64,000 nucleotides of DNA, from the NCBI GenBank assembly GCA_011316305.1, contig SAUG01000009.1:186001-250000 (forward strand). The letters are read 5' to 3'. The translations under genes and the position numbers were made by a program. Below are positions 1 through 12,599 of the stretch, in pieces (within the stretch, counting starts at the first letter, position 1; each line of letters opens with the position of its first letter). The notes below the pieces were generated by a model. That model was not told the DNA's origin. It ran no database searches and saw only the letters and a list, made by a program, of their open reading frames with translations. The DNA comes from Rusavskia elegans (taxonomy: Eukaryota; Ascomycota; Lecanoromycetes; Teloschistales; Teloschistaceae).

Positions 1-179
1 AATATAGTTTCGTTAAAAAATGAATTTATTAGATAAGCGTATTAAAAATACTATTATAGTAGACGTATCTAATATTAAAAATAACGAGGGTTTTAAATCT
101 TTAAAACTTTCCGATAGTTTTTTATTTAGTTTATTTCTATAGATATGGAATATTTTAAATAACCTATCGGATTCTTTCT

Positions 180-3100
180 AAAATATTATAATATTTTTTA
201 ATAATAGAACTACTATAGAGTTTTTCTAGTAGTTTACTAAATATTTTTTAGGTTTCTAAATTTTTCTAAAGTAAGATAACTTTTCTATTTAATTAAATAA
301 TTCTAATCTTTCTATTATAGAATCTTTTCGACTATAAAAGTATCTTCTTTCTATATTTCGATATTAAATATCTTTTATAACGGCGTTTCGGAATCGGTTA
401 GTTCTAAAAGAAATATATAAAATACCGGGTATACTTTAGTATTTTTTAGTAGATCGAGTTCGAAATTCTAAAATCTTTTAATTTTTTTAATTAAAAATAG
501 TCCGATTTTAATATAGTTAAATTTTTTATTTAAAGTTTTTATTTTTAGATTTTTTATAAAAAGATATACTTTATTCCCTTTTTTTAACTAAAATACTAAT
601 TTTCGTTTTTTATTTTAATAGTTATCCGAATATTTCTATATTTTTTAGGATATTTCTATAGATTTTTTTCTAAATATCGATTTTTTAAATTACTAATTCC
701 GCTATTAGATACGGTAGTAGTCGTTTAAATAGGTTCGGATTTCTTCTATTATTAGTATAGAATAGTATTTCTTTTATTATATTCGATTTTCTTATATTAA
801 ATACTAATTATACTATTAATAAAAATAAAATCTAATTATTTTAAATATTATTCTAAAAGTCAATTAATATATTCTATATATCTATCTATTATTAGATAGA
901 AAGCTATTAATATTTTTAGTTTAATACTAAATAGAAAAATAAAGAATTTATTTCTATTATTTATTAATACTTCTAGTAGTCTATAGTATCTAAATAATCG
1001 ATCGAATATAACGAATCTAAATTATTTTACTATAAAGTCTTTTTATAATAGAATTATATAGATATACTTCGTAAATTTATCTACTATATTAAATATTAAG
1101 TCGTATTTTATATTTATTATCAAGTTTTTTGATTTTAGAAATTTAATAATAAAATCTAATATAATTTTCTTCTATAATAAATCCGGTAGTTTCTAAAACT
1201 AAATTTTTCTATAACGAATATATATAGTATATTTATTTTACTAATAACTAAAATATTTTTTAATATATATCTCGATATATTATTTTATATTAGAAAATTA
1301 ATAATATTATTATAAAAATTATATTATCTTTTATACGCCTAAATACTTTTATAGTATTCTATTATAATACTTTTTAATATATTCGTTAATTTTATTATCT
1401 AGTATTTATAATTTTTTTTAATAGAAAACTATTTTCGATCGTTTCTAAATATATATAGCGTTATATTTATCTTATATTAATTTACTAATAGTCATCTATT
1501 TTTATTAATCTTTAGAATACTATTATTTAAAAAAAATTTTATTTTTATATAATTATTTCTTCGATTTAAAATATCTATATTTTTATTTTCTTTATCTAAA
1601 ATATAGTATATCCTAAATTTATATTAACCGAATAGTTTAAACTATTATATTTACTTTCTATTAAATTATTATAAGATTATAAAATATAGAAAGTTTTTAT
1701 AATCTATAAAAATTATTAAATCTAGTAATCTTTTAATATATACTCTCTATTATTCTAGTATAATTACTATAGCTAGTAGTTTTTTGTTATAGATATTGTA
1801 ATTTTATTCCGCTAGTAATAGTTTTTTTAAATTAAATATTTTAAGTACTAGATTTTCTATATATCTTCTTTTAAAATTATTAAATATTTATTATTTTCTT
1901 TTTCTCTAATACTATTCGACGATATTTTTTATTAAAGCTATTAGAATAAAAACTTTTTTAAAATAAATTTTTATAAATATTCGATTATAGTTTATAAATC
2001 TAAAAAAGTTTTAGATTTTTTTAATATTTATTGATATTTTCTATTCTATAATAGCTTTTAGTTTACTAGAATCGATATATAATCCGTTTTACTTTATAAT
2101 AAATTCTAGAAAGTTAATTTCTTTTTTATAGAATTTATATTTTTTTAGTTTAAGATATAAATTCTTTTTCTTTAGGTATTTAAAAATTAAACTAACGTAT
2201 TACTTATATTTTTCGTATATTTTTAAAAAAACCAGAATATTATTAAAATAGGCGATAATAAATATATTTATATATTTTCTAAACGCGTTATTAATTATAT
2301 TTTAATAGATTATCGGAACGTTTATATATTCGAATAATATGATTATATATATATAATAACCGTATTATATATAAAAAGCTATTTTCTATTCTTTTCCGGC
2401 TTTTATTTATATAAAGTTATATATTTTTTAAAGGTCGAATTTCGTAAAATATTTTATTATAGAAAGTTTATTTTAAAATTTACTAATATTTAGTAATAGA
2501 TATTTTCTTTTAATTATAATATCGTTTAGCTTTCGGTAATCGATATATAAACGGAATATTCCGTCCTTTTTAGATATAAAAAAAATCGGATATTCTATTA
2601 ATAATTAAAATTTTCTAATAAATTCTATTTTTATATTTTTATCTAAATATTAACGGAATATTCTAAACTCTGTTATAGATAATAGATAGATAGATCTAAA
2701 TATAGGTTATTTACCTGGTTTAAATCTAATTTTATAATTCTATAGTTAATATTTAAATAGTACTTTTATATTTACCTAGAACTTTTTCTAATAGATTTTT
2801 TTTAACTTTTTATTAAATAATATAGAGTTTTTAAAAGATTTATAAATTTTTTTTCTATTTTTATTTTATTAATCTAGTTAACTTCTACCGATATTTAATA
2901 AATCGGATCTAAATAGTTTTTAGTCGTTTTTTTCGAAATTATAAATTCGTATTTTATATTTTACTTTTTATCTATCTAAAATTACTATTTCGATATAAAC
3001 AAGATATTCCCTATATAGAAATATTATTTAAAGCTATATACTTTTTTCTTCTAATCTATTACGAGATTATAATTATTTGACTAAAAAATTCTAAATACGA

Positions 3101-3600
3101 TTTCGTAGCTAGCTATTTTAATAATATCGAACTAGAATTCCTTATAGTACTAGTTAATTATTATTTAAAGCTGTATTATTTCTTTTATAATTTTTTTATT
3201 TCTATTCGATATTTTATTTCTATCGATAACTATTAGATTATATAGATTCTTTTTTTTAGTTTAAAGAAATATTTTCCTTTTAGCTAAATTCTTTAATATA
3301 AAATTTCCGATTATATTTAAATTAATAAATACTTTAACTTTCTTTAGTCTATTATTAGTTTCGACGATTATTTTAATCTCGAATATATATATATAGCCAG
3401 CTAAATTTAGTTATTTTTTCCGGATTATAAAATTATATATATATAGTATATTTATTACTATAAAATTCTATTTTTTCTTGAATTATAATTTACGTTTTTA
3501 TATTTTTTACTTTTATAATCCGCTTATCTTTAGAATTTCTAATTAAAGGTTTTATTTCTTTTTACTATTTCTTTAAGTATTTATATCTGCTATATATAAT
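180..3600 (-). pseudogene. pol relic of Gypsy E (RT, RNase H, integrase, chromodomain)
   Basis: This is a degenerate polyprotein on the minus strand. Near 2529-2580 the frame reads KKDGIFRLYIDYRK, the fungal Gypsy RT segment before the active site. At about 2225-2262 a box reads YFNNILVF, matching the YFDDILVF catalytic motif with Asp changed to Asn. The block at 680-1300 aligns with the integrase part of F (16300-17050). The block at 215-335 aligns with the F chromodomain (17395-17540) except for a one-base length difference near its end, which shifts the frame. The original product would have carried out reverse transcription and chromatin-targeted integration. Domain edges are approximate; identity as Gypsy pol is firm. 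Confidence 0.85.
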
Positions 3601-3619
3601 AATTCCAGAATAGTTATAA

Positions 3620-4970
3620 AAATTATAATTTCCGACTTTAATAGACGTTATAGGAACGTATCGGCGTAGTTCTAATAGATACTATCCGGTTTTTTTCTTT
3701 TCGGATTTATAGATTCTATAGTTATTATTATAGTAGATAATCTAACTAAATAGTCTATATTAATATCCTATTATTATATTTATCTATTATAATATCGGTT
3801 TATAAATAACTTTATTTTTAGGAATATTACTTTCTAGTTTTTTCTCTAATATATTTATAATATTATTTAATTTTTAGTTCTATTTATTATTCTATAGACA
3901 TCTATTATTAATATATATTTTATAAATATTTTTAAATCCTTTATAGATTACTATAAATCTTTCTTTTATTAATTTTAGATTATATATTATTCTAGAATAA
4001 AGAGTTATTCGTTTCGCTATTTAAATATCCTTTATTATAGTTATCTATCTAAAGGTAACTTTCTTTCTAGTTAAATCTATTAATATTTATAGCGAAGCGT
4101 TATTTATTATAACTTTCTATTATATTTTAATTCTTTCTATAAATATAAATTCTTTATCTAAACTAGTTCTTTAAAGTTTAAAACTACTATTATCGTCTTC
4201 TAAAATAATTTTTTATTAGTTTTTAGATTTCTTTAGTATAGCGTTAAACTATCGTTATTATATTTTATTTAATCGATATTTTTTTATAAAGTAATTTAGT
4301 TTATTATAGTTATAGTATATCTTAGGATTTTTCTTTCCTTTACTGTTTCTAGAATTTATTCCTTTATACCGCTATTATATAAAATCTAGTTCTATTAATA
4401 TTAGTTCGAAATAGCTATCTCCGGACTATTTTTTATTTAAATACTATCTTCTATAGAGTCGTTCCGAGTAACGTCCTACGTTATCTTATAGTCTACTATT
4501 ATAGTATTTTTCTATATCTCTTTTATATAATTTATTATCGAGATTTATAGATGTTTTAATTAAAATATTATATATTCGACTATTATATATAAATTCGTTT
4601 TTTATTTATTTTTTATATCTTCGTCTAAATATATTCTATATAGAATATTATTATTTTACTTTATTAGCTATATCTATTTTTTAAACTATATAATATAGTT
4701 AGATATTATATTTCTCTATTAAAGATATTAAATAAAATATTTAATAGATTAGATTTTATTTAAAATTCTAAAAATTTTATAAATAGCTTTTTTAAATTTT
4801 ATAAACTATATAAAAATATTTTTATTATCTTCGTCGTTATCTATATATTATTAAAGGAAAGATTTTATCTAATATTAAATTAGTTCTCGAAAATAGAATA
4901 TAATAAAAAGAGTTTTTTTTTAGATATAAAGAAGAATATAAAATATATATCTAATTATATAAACCAGTTT
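3620..4970 (-). pseudogene. gag relic of Gypsy E
   Basis: This is the capsid/nucleocapsid relic upstream of pol on the minus strand. At about 4265-4316 the frame reads KIYYNYNKLNYFIKKYR. This is a CCHC zinc knuckle (C-x2-C-x4-H-x4-C) in which Cys and His codons have become Tyr, as expected from RIP of TGT, TGC and CAT/CAC. The same altered knuckle is found in F at 13262-13318 at the same distance from the LTR. Outer edges are inferred by alignment with F rather than from a start or stop codon. Confidence 0.65.
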
Positions 4971-5181
4971 CTAATTTATTAAAATCTCTATAATATTTAT
5001 CGGGTTTATTAACTTTAATATTATAAAAATATTAGTTAGTAAAAAAAATATTTATATCTTTACTATTATTTTTTATCTAGACTTCCTTTTTTTAGATTCG
5101 GACTATTTTACTATATAGCTAAAATTACTTAGAGTAGAGATTGATACTAATCTATAATAGATATTCTAAAAATATTTAATA

Positions 5182-5583
5182 TATTATAAAATTACCGCGG
5201 GAATCTAGTATTTCTAAAAATTAGTTAGACTTATTAGTATATCTATAAACGGAGGTATAACGGATAATTATTTAAATAAGTTTAAAAATAAATCAGTTTA
5301 TTTACTAGAATAGTATATAGCGATAACTAATAAATTAAATATAAGCTATAAAGACGTCGAGTTTAGAATATATAAAAATGATAAAATCCTTTATAATTAG
5401 TATAATCAATATAATTAGTATATTAAATATAATTGAATAATCGAATATCTATTTAGCGGTAATTAGTAATTAGTACGACTGAGTAACGCTGATTACTATT
5501 TAACTTCTAAGTGTTTAATATATATTAAAAATTCTATTACTAAATACTAAATTTGATATAGAGTTCAGCCTAGAGTTATAATA
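5182..5583 (-). repeat. 5' LTR of Gypsy E (402 bp)
   Basis: The boundaries come from comparison with the solo LTR at 8396-8795 and with the 493-bp LTRs of F. The ends are TA...TA, matching TG...CA in the less damaged solo copy. The 3' (R/U5-like) part is shared with F LTRs, but the 5' part (U3, promoter) is not. The LTR abuts a foreign gag relic at 5584, the flank into which E inserted. Confidence 0.85.
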
Positions 5584-5589
5584 TTTTTT

Positions 5590-6360
5590 TCTCGGGTAAT
5601 TTTTCCGTTACTTTAAACTAGTAATTAATTACCTCTATTATTTCTTTAGTTAAATGATTTCTTTTAAAATATTCCGTCTTTCCGTATAAATAATAAACTT
5701 TAATTCGTAATTTTTTATTTTCGAGAGTATTAAATTCTATTAGATTTCCTTTAAACTATTTTTTGGCGGGTTCTATTTTACTAAACGCCTGTTTATCTAA
5801 ATATATTTCGTATTATCTAATATCGATTTTAGTTATAAACTCGATTAGAAATACTAGCGAATCTAGTTTTTTAATCGCTGCTATAGCTTTTTTAACTTTT
5901 ATATAAAGTCTTTTATAGAAGTAAACTTTTAGAGCTAATCTTTTATAGTCTTTTTTATAAACTAATATTTTAAACTAAATAATATAAATAGCTACCGATT
6001 TTTACTATTTTAGAACTATTAGTTTTCTTTTAATTATTCTATTTTCATTATTATTTTCGAAGTTCTCTTTTATAGCTATAATTAGATTACCGAAAGCGTA
6101 GAAAATCTATAAAATTTTATTTTCTTTTTAGTTTTCCGGATTATTAAAATAATTTTCTACTATAGCTATATCTAATTAAAGATTACTTTTTTTTTAAATA
6201 TAACGTTATAAATAGAATTTTAACTACTTTATTAAAAAACTTGTTTATATATAATACGAAATAGATATTTATTTAGATAAACTATAGTTTTAAAGATTTT
6301 TTATCTCTTTTATAAATATTAGACGTTGCTATTTTATTAGTATCGCTACGATCTATAGGG
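5590..6360 (-). pseudogene. gag relic of a different Gypsy element
   Basis: On the minus strand the frame gives a capsid-like stretch followed by YYLYGKTEYFKRNH. This is a CCHC knuckle (CxxCGKxGHFKRxC) with Cys and His altered to Tyr and the final Cys also altered. The roughly 150 codons upstream of it hold few stops compared with surrounding DNA, which supports real coding ancestry. It is not alignable by eye to gag of E, F or C. E's LTR lies directly beside its 3' side, so E probably inserted into this older element. No pol from this element is visible in the window. Confidence 0.7.
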
Positions 6361-6947
6361 CGGGATAACGCAATTAATATAGTAAATTATTAAAATATAA
6401 CGTCCCTATATATTAGAAAGCGTTATATTCGAATCTAGCTATAGCTATAGACGTAGTACGAACTATTAAATAGTAAAGGAATTCTAGTATAGATTATTAT
6501 AACTAATTCTATATAGTCGTTAATATACGGTTAAAATATTATAAAATATCTTTGGTATAAATGTAATTAAGAAAGAAATAATTTAGATATATTTAATAAT
6601 TATATTAATAACTAACGAAAAAAGCTATTTAATAGAAATAGGGAGCGATATATATAGTAAAAATAGCCGATAGTACCGATAGATAGCCGTCCGCTAAAAG
6701 TTCCTATTATAAAAATCGGCTATAGCGGCTATAGACGGCTATAGATAATTAGTTTCGCTTGGTTGGTTAATTTTCTAATACGTTTCTATAGAATCGTAGA
6801 CGTAATAAATAATTAAATATTTTAATACTAGTATCTAGCGATTTTAGTATCAAAAAATACTATTATAATTAAATTTTAAACGTTTTTATTAAACTTCGTA
6901 TTAGTTATAAAATCTATATCGCTATTTTATATTATTACTTTTCTAAT
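6361..6947. other. non-coding relic DNA with short CGGCTATAG repeats
   Basis: No gene is recognised. It may be the 5' region or LTR of the gag relic to its left, but no LTR partner was found. Around 6660-6750 there are several imperfect copies of cggctatag and inverted counterparts (agccgatag, atagccgt), giving a small inverted-repeat cluster. Confidence 0.4.
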
Positions 6948-7107
6948 TAGACTGGCCGTTTTATCGGATTTCGAACCCGGGTTCGTATCCCGGATTCGAG
7001 TTTCTAATCGTATTAGGAAGGAGACTAACTTTAACTAGTAATTTAAACGTAATAGCCACGTTTATCGCGAAATCGGGTCGCCACTTTGGTTCGAAGTAGC
7101 CATTCTA
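6948..7107 (+). mobile_element. miniature inverted-repeat element, copy 1 (160 bp)
   Basis: It starts tagactggcc and ends with a slightly mutated complement (tagccattcta region). The flanking 8-bp duplication is tttctaat on the left and tttctaac on the right, differing by one C/T transition. The interior is shared with six other copies in this window. It is non-coding and would have needed a transposase supplied in trans. It keeps far more CA/TG than adjacent DNA. Confidence 0.88.
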
Positions 7108-7273
7108 TTTCTAACGTACGAGTTATATATAATAGATGAAATAATTAGAAATAGTTTTAAAAAATTTCGATAAAAAGATTAATAAAAATCTAATTATTTA
7201 AATATTTTATAAAATTAATTTATATTTAAAATTATTAAATTTTTAATCTATTCGATTTTACGTATAACCTCGC

Positions 7274-7433
7274 TAGACTGGCCACTGGAATCGGGTTATA
7301 GGCCTAAAATTATAATTCGACCCGATTTTTTAATCTATTTAGGCGAAGTTTTAACCTATACTAGTAATTCTAGCGCGTTAACCACGTTTATCGCGTTTTC
7401 GGATCGTTATTTCAATTCGAAACGGCCAGTCTA
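7274..7433 (+). mobile_element. miniature inverted-repeat element, divergent copy 2 (160 bp)
   Basis: It has perfect tagactggcc / ggccagtcta ends and the same 160-bp length as copy 1. It shares the central segment (actagtaatt...ccacgtttatcgcg) but has diverged subterminal sequence. The flanks aacctcgc and aacgtcgg match at only six of eight bases, and the mismatches are not RIP-type, so the duplication is uncertain. Confidence 0.75.
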
Positions 7434-8395
7434 AACGTCGGATAGTATCGATATAGAAATATTATCGTTAGTCTGGCCGGTTCGGGTCGGATTTTCATTA
7501 TATCGTCGGATACCCGATTCGATTTTAATAATCCGACCCGGATTCGATCTACTAAATAATTAGATCGAATTATAGATTCTAATCCGATTTTCGGACAGAA
7601 TTATAGATTTTAATCTAAAAATCCGATCTAAAATTCCGATCCGATCTAATTTATAATTATATTTAATAGTTAAATATTAAAGTAATTACGGAAAGTATAA
7701 AATAGTAATATATTCAATTTAATACTAGTTTATATAATAGTTTTCTATAAATATTAGTTTATATATTAATACTATATAAATAGTATTATTTTCTTTTAAA
7801 TAATTCTATAGACGTATATATTTTTTCTAGAACTTTTAATTTTTTAAAATTTATTATTAACTAGCTATTATTATATTTTCGGCTATATTTTCAGATTCTA
7901 TATTAACTCTTTAAAAACCTAGACGTTTATTTACTAAATAGTAATATATTTAATATAGGTTACGGCTAGTTAATAATCTATATAAAATTAATATAGTCGG
8001 ATTTATATAATAATATAATAATATATTTATTTATTTATTAGAAAAGTAATTATATATCCTTTTATTATATTCTATAGAATTACTAACGCTATATTTTATA
8101 TTCTATCGATTTTTCTATTTATATATATAGTAGCGACGTCGGTAAAGATTTCGCGATATAGTCTAGCGAAAGATATTTTAGAAATAAAAGATTTAAAGCT
8201 TTTTTAATATCTATAAATTTCTCGGAAAACGACGGTTTTAGAATTCTATTTATATTTCTTTTAATAGATTATTAGCTAGATTATTAGCTAGATTATTTAG
8301 AATATATTATTCTAGAATATTACTAGTATTATAATACTATAAAATTTCCTTTTATCTTTTTTTTTATTTTTTTCCGATTCTATTTTCTCGAATCT

Positions 8396-8795
8396 TGTTA
8401 TAGAGCTATCTAAAAGGTTTGGTATCTCCAAAGATTGATTGGATTTATTAATATATCTATAAACGGAAATACAACAGGTAATTATTTAATTATTTAAAAT
8501 TAAATCAGTTTAATTACTAGAATAGTATATAGCGATAATTAATAAATTGAATACGAGCTATAAATACGTCGAGTTTAGAATCTATATAGATAATAAATTC
8601 CTCTATAATTAGTATAATTAGGATAATCAATACGCTGAATATAATTAAATAACTAAGTATTTGTTCAATCGTAATCAATAATCAATACGACTAAGTAATA
8701 CTAATTACTAAATAATCTCTGAATATTTAGTATATATCAAAGATTTTATTACTAAATACTGGACTTGATACAGAATCCAGTCCAGAGTTATAACA
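8396..8795 (-). repeat. solo LTR of Gypsy family E (400 bp)
   Basis: The ends are intact TG...CA (tgttatagagc to ttataaca). The 5-bp target duplication is aatct on the left and agtct on the right, one G/A transition apart. It aligns over its full length with the E LTR at 5182-5583 in the same orientation. No internal sequence is attached, so it is the product of LTR-LTR recombination. It lies inside the large DNA transposon and is clearly less RIP-mutated than the LTR of E. Confidence 0.9.
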
Positions 8796-8939
8796 AGTCT
8801 TCGCTATATTTTTATAGAACGGAATTAATTTTTTATCTAAAATAGTTTTAGCGTTATTCTATAATTAATTTTTTTTATTTTAATATATTATTTCTATTTA
8901 GATTCGTATATACTATATATTATATTATAACGAACGAAG

Positions 8940-11890
8940 GATATAAAAAACTAATAATAGAGTAAAATATAATATTAAATTATATATAGTATATTAATAT
9001 TATATTATTATAGTTAGTTATTAAAAAATTGATAATTAAAAATAAAGTAAAATTATTTAGATAATTATCGGCTATATTCTAGCTAAAAGACTAATATTTT
9101 AAGCGAATCTATATATTTCTATATAAATTTAGCGTATTCTACTATTATAATATATAAAATCTTTAGATAATTCTATAGCTATTAATTATATTATTATATT
9201 ATATTATTTAGTATACTATCTACTATATTAAATTTAAAACTATTATCTATAGAATTTAAATTAGTTATAAACTATAAATATAGTAAAAAGCTATCCGATA
9301 CCGAATATAAATTCTATAAAAAATAAATTATAGATCGTATTATAATATATAAATACTTTATAAAATTTAAAGAAATAGATTTTTAGAAAAACGTAGATAT
9401 AGATATAAAAGCTATATTAGAATAAAACGCTAGAAATTAGAAAACAGACTATAGAATCGAAAAAGAAATGAATAGTAATATAATAAAATAATATATACTA
9501 TACTAAATACCATATTTGATATAATATTATATTATAAAAACGATCTACGTATTACAGCTTTTACGGAAGCTTAGATTGGCTATTTCGAACTAAAGTGGCG
9601 ACCCGACTTCGCGATAAACGTGGCTATTATATCTAACTTACTAGTTAAAGTTAGTTTTCTTTCTAATACGGTTAGAAACTCGAACTCGAAATACGAACTC
9701 GGGTTCGAAACCCGATAAAACGGCCAGTCTACAGAAGCTACGGAAAAGGTAAAAACTATTAAATAAATAAAGTAGAAATATAGCGAGATAATAAATTAGA
9801 ATAATATATTAAATATAAATAGAGCTATCTAGTATAGAAATATTTATTTCTATTATTTTTTCTAGTTTAATATTACTATTAATAGTCCGAATAGAGTAAT
9901 TTTAACGAAGTATATAGTTCTAATCGTCAATTTTATCTAATAATAAATAATCTATTATATCGGCCTCTAAAAATTTTAGTCCGCTGGAATTCTAGACCGG
10001 TAGACCTTCTAGAAAAATAGACGGCGTTTACTAAAGAATTTAGTTATAACGGATATACGGCTAATAAATATATTAAATTGCTTTATAGAAAAGAGGATAA
10101 AAATAGTAATAATATTATTAAAGTTAATAAAAAGGATTAGATAGTAGAAAGATATTCTTCTACGTAAAATAATACTAAATTTAAAAATAATAAAAGTTCA
10201 GCTAGAAGTATTAATTCTAATAGATAGAATAAAGATATAGAGAAAAAAAAAAGCGGATAATAATAAAAATATAAAAGATAATAAAAATAAAGATATATAA
10301 AAAATTATTAAACTATTTAAATAGTTATATAAATCGAAAAGTAATAGTCTAGAAACAATATATTATCTATATATATTATTTTACTAATATTAAATTAAAA
10401 ATCTACTAAATTAATCTACCTAATATATTTTTAAGATCTTTTTTAAATAGATTTCTTTCTAGAAATTTAACGTTATCTTTTATCTCTATCCGATTAAATA
10501 TATTCTATAACTATTCTAATATTTAATCGAAATCTAAATCTATAATACGGTTATAGTATTTAATTGTTATTATCTATTCTGTATACTATAACATTATTTA
10601 AACTCGATTCTATCGATAAATTCTTCTAGCGAAACTAAAAGTCCGTTTAATTTCGATCGAAAATATTAGATAGAAAAAAATATCGCGAGCTATCTATATT
10701 AATTTTAGAAAATTCGAAGTATTATTTTTCTAAAATATTTAGTTTAGATTATCTTTTGTAATATTAACGCGAAAGTATCGATTAACTTCGGAAGCAGATA
10801 TTCGAAAATATTAAAACTATCGAAAAAAACTATTTATAATAGATATAATAGATAATTAACTAGTTAGTTAATTTACTATATATTACTTTATTTTCTTTTC
10901 TATAACGGACTCTATATTTTAGTAGATTAATAAAAACTTTATGATATTTATTAAAGTATTATCTAAATTCGTTCCGATGTTTATCTATATATCCCGAAGA
11001 TTTTTCTATATATTTCTTTTATTAAATAGTATTTTAGTTTCGATAAAAGTTAAACTTTATTATCGAATTAAAAATATTTATAAAATTATATATCAATTTT
11101 CTTTTACTATTAGTATATAAATAATATTTAATAGATTTAGTAAAAGCCTTTTCGTAAACTATTAGTACTATCGCCTTTTAAAAATAATTCGAAACTTTTA
11201 TAATTTTCTATACTTTAGTAAAATAATCGTAAAATATACTATAAAGTCGATATATTAGATAAATTCTAATATTTATAGTTCGCGAAACTATTAAAATAAT
11301 TTTATAGGACGCCTATAGTATATTACCTATAAGAAAAAAAAATTACTATTTATTTATATTAAAGGTAATTCTTTATATTTATAGATTTTACGAATTCTTT
11401 TCGAAGAATTTATTATTGATTTAGTAAAGTAGATATACCCTATAAAATATAAAATAAATCAAATTCTATCCAATATAAATATTTTAAATAAAGTTTCTAG
11501 CGCGGGAATTAGAGTCGGCTCTATTTAAAAATTCTTCAAAGCGAAGTTTATATTAAAAGGAAATACCGAAAAATATTATAATAACGCGTATTTTAAAATA
11601 CTATTAGTATAAAAACTATTTAATTTATATTATCTATATATATTACCCTTTTTATAATATTTAATAGACCGGTACTATTAGTTATAATTTATTTACTATC
11701 TAGCTAATAGATAAAAATATCGTCTAATATTTATAATCTAATAGATTTAATAAATTTTTAAACTACTAGATTAATTATATAATTTAGACAAGATAGCGAG
11801 TTTTATAGTCGATTTTATTAACTATTGAATCGACTAAAAGCCTTTTTAAACTCTTTTTTTAATATAGAGCTTGAGCTAGTATTATCGATA
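8940..11890 (+). pseudogene. interior of large DNA transposon, putative transposase relic
   Basis: This interior region has no intact frame. At 9961-10260 one frame shows only about five stops in 100 codons (motifs TAFTKEFSYNGYTANKYI and NNIIKVNKKD). A matching frame occurs at about 47640-47925 inside the 2.5-kb element (INEFSYSSNIANIAIKF, NNIVEVNN), so the two transposons share a coding segment. No hAT dimerisation motif, BED finger or DDE triad could be identified. Function as transposase is inferred from location only. A miniature element sits at 9572-9731. Confidence 0.4.
9572..9731 (-). mobile_element. miniature inverted-repeat element, copy 3 (160 bp)
   Basis: This is the reverse orientation of copy 1. 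The ends are tagattggct and ggccagtcta. The 8-bp flanks are cggaagct and cagaagct, one G/A transition apart. It inserted into the large DNA transposon. Confidence 0.9.
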
Positions 11891-11895
11891 ATAAT

Positions 11896-12388
11896 TGTTA
11901 TAAATACAAGCGGCGTGCCTTCGGGAACGCGGTAGTAGTTAGTACAGCGCTAGATTTCCTATTACGTTTTAACAGGCGGAGATATATAGGACGGCTTTAA
12001 TATTAATACTAAAATATAATTTAGTAGTTTTAGTAAATAAATATTATAAATACTCTAATTTTAGTTATTTTAGTAAATAAATACTCTAAAAATAAGCTAT
12101 TTTAGTTATTTCGATAAGTAAATATACTAAAATAAAGCTGGTTTAGTTATTTTAATCGGTAAGTAATCTAAGTAGTAAAAGATTTTATTATTTATATAGA
12201 TTTCGAACTCGACGTCTTTATAGTTTAAATTTAATTTATTAGTTATCGCTATATATTGTTCTAGTAATTTAGCTAATTTATTTTTATATTAATTTAAAAT
12301 AATTATCTGTTATACTTTTATATATAGATATATCTATAAATTTAAACTAATTTATAAAAATACTAAACCCTTTAGTAGTTTTATAATA
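11896..12388 (+). repeat. 5' LTR of Gypsy F (493 bp)
   Basis: It is paired with 18069-18561 at identical length. It contains about three imperfect tandem units of roughly 38 bp around 12057-12170, each with 'ttagttatttt.g..aa(g)taaata'. The corresponding block is absent from E LTRs. The downstream part is shared with E LTRs. Confidence 0.92.
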
Positions 12389-12599
12389 TTTTAAATACCT
12401 TTAGAATATCCATTATCGATTAATATTAAATCTCTACCCTAAATAATTCTAGCTATTAAATAAAATAGTTCGAATTTAAAAAAAAAAGAAGTCTAGATCA
12501 AAGATAATAGTAAAAATAAAAAAAAAATTTCTACTAACTATTAACTTTATAGTATTAAAGTTAATAAATCTAATAACTATTATAGAGATTATAATAAAC

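Larger units (their letters stand above)
1..5583 (-). mobile_element. Ty3/Gypsy chromovirus E, partial, RIP-degraded
   Basis: This is a degenerate LTR retrotransposon read on the minus strand. Its 5' LTR is at 5182-5583. Gag, reverse transcriptase, RNase H, integrase and chromodomain relics follow toward lower coordinates, and the 3' LTR lies beyond the left edge, an estimated few hundred bases away by comparison with element F. Spacing from LTR to the reverse-transcriptase active box (about 2.95 kb) equals that in F (11896-18561), and the coding regions align throughout, so E and F are sister families. All frames are broken by TAA and TAG, mostly where Gln or Trp is expected. Transposition competence is lost. 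Confidence 0.88.

Noticed and set aside
6400..6460. tRNA-like TTCGAATC loop
   Set aside because: The segment resembles a T-loop only. No acceptor stem, D-arm or anticodon arm could be folded around it.
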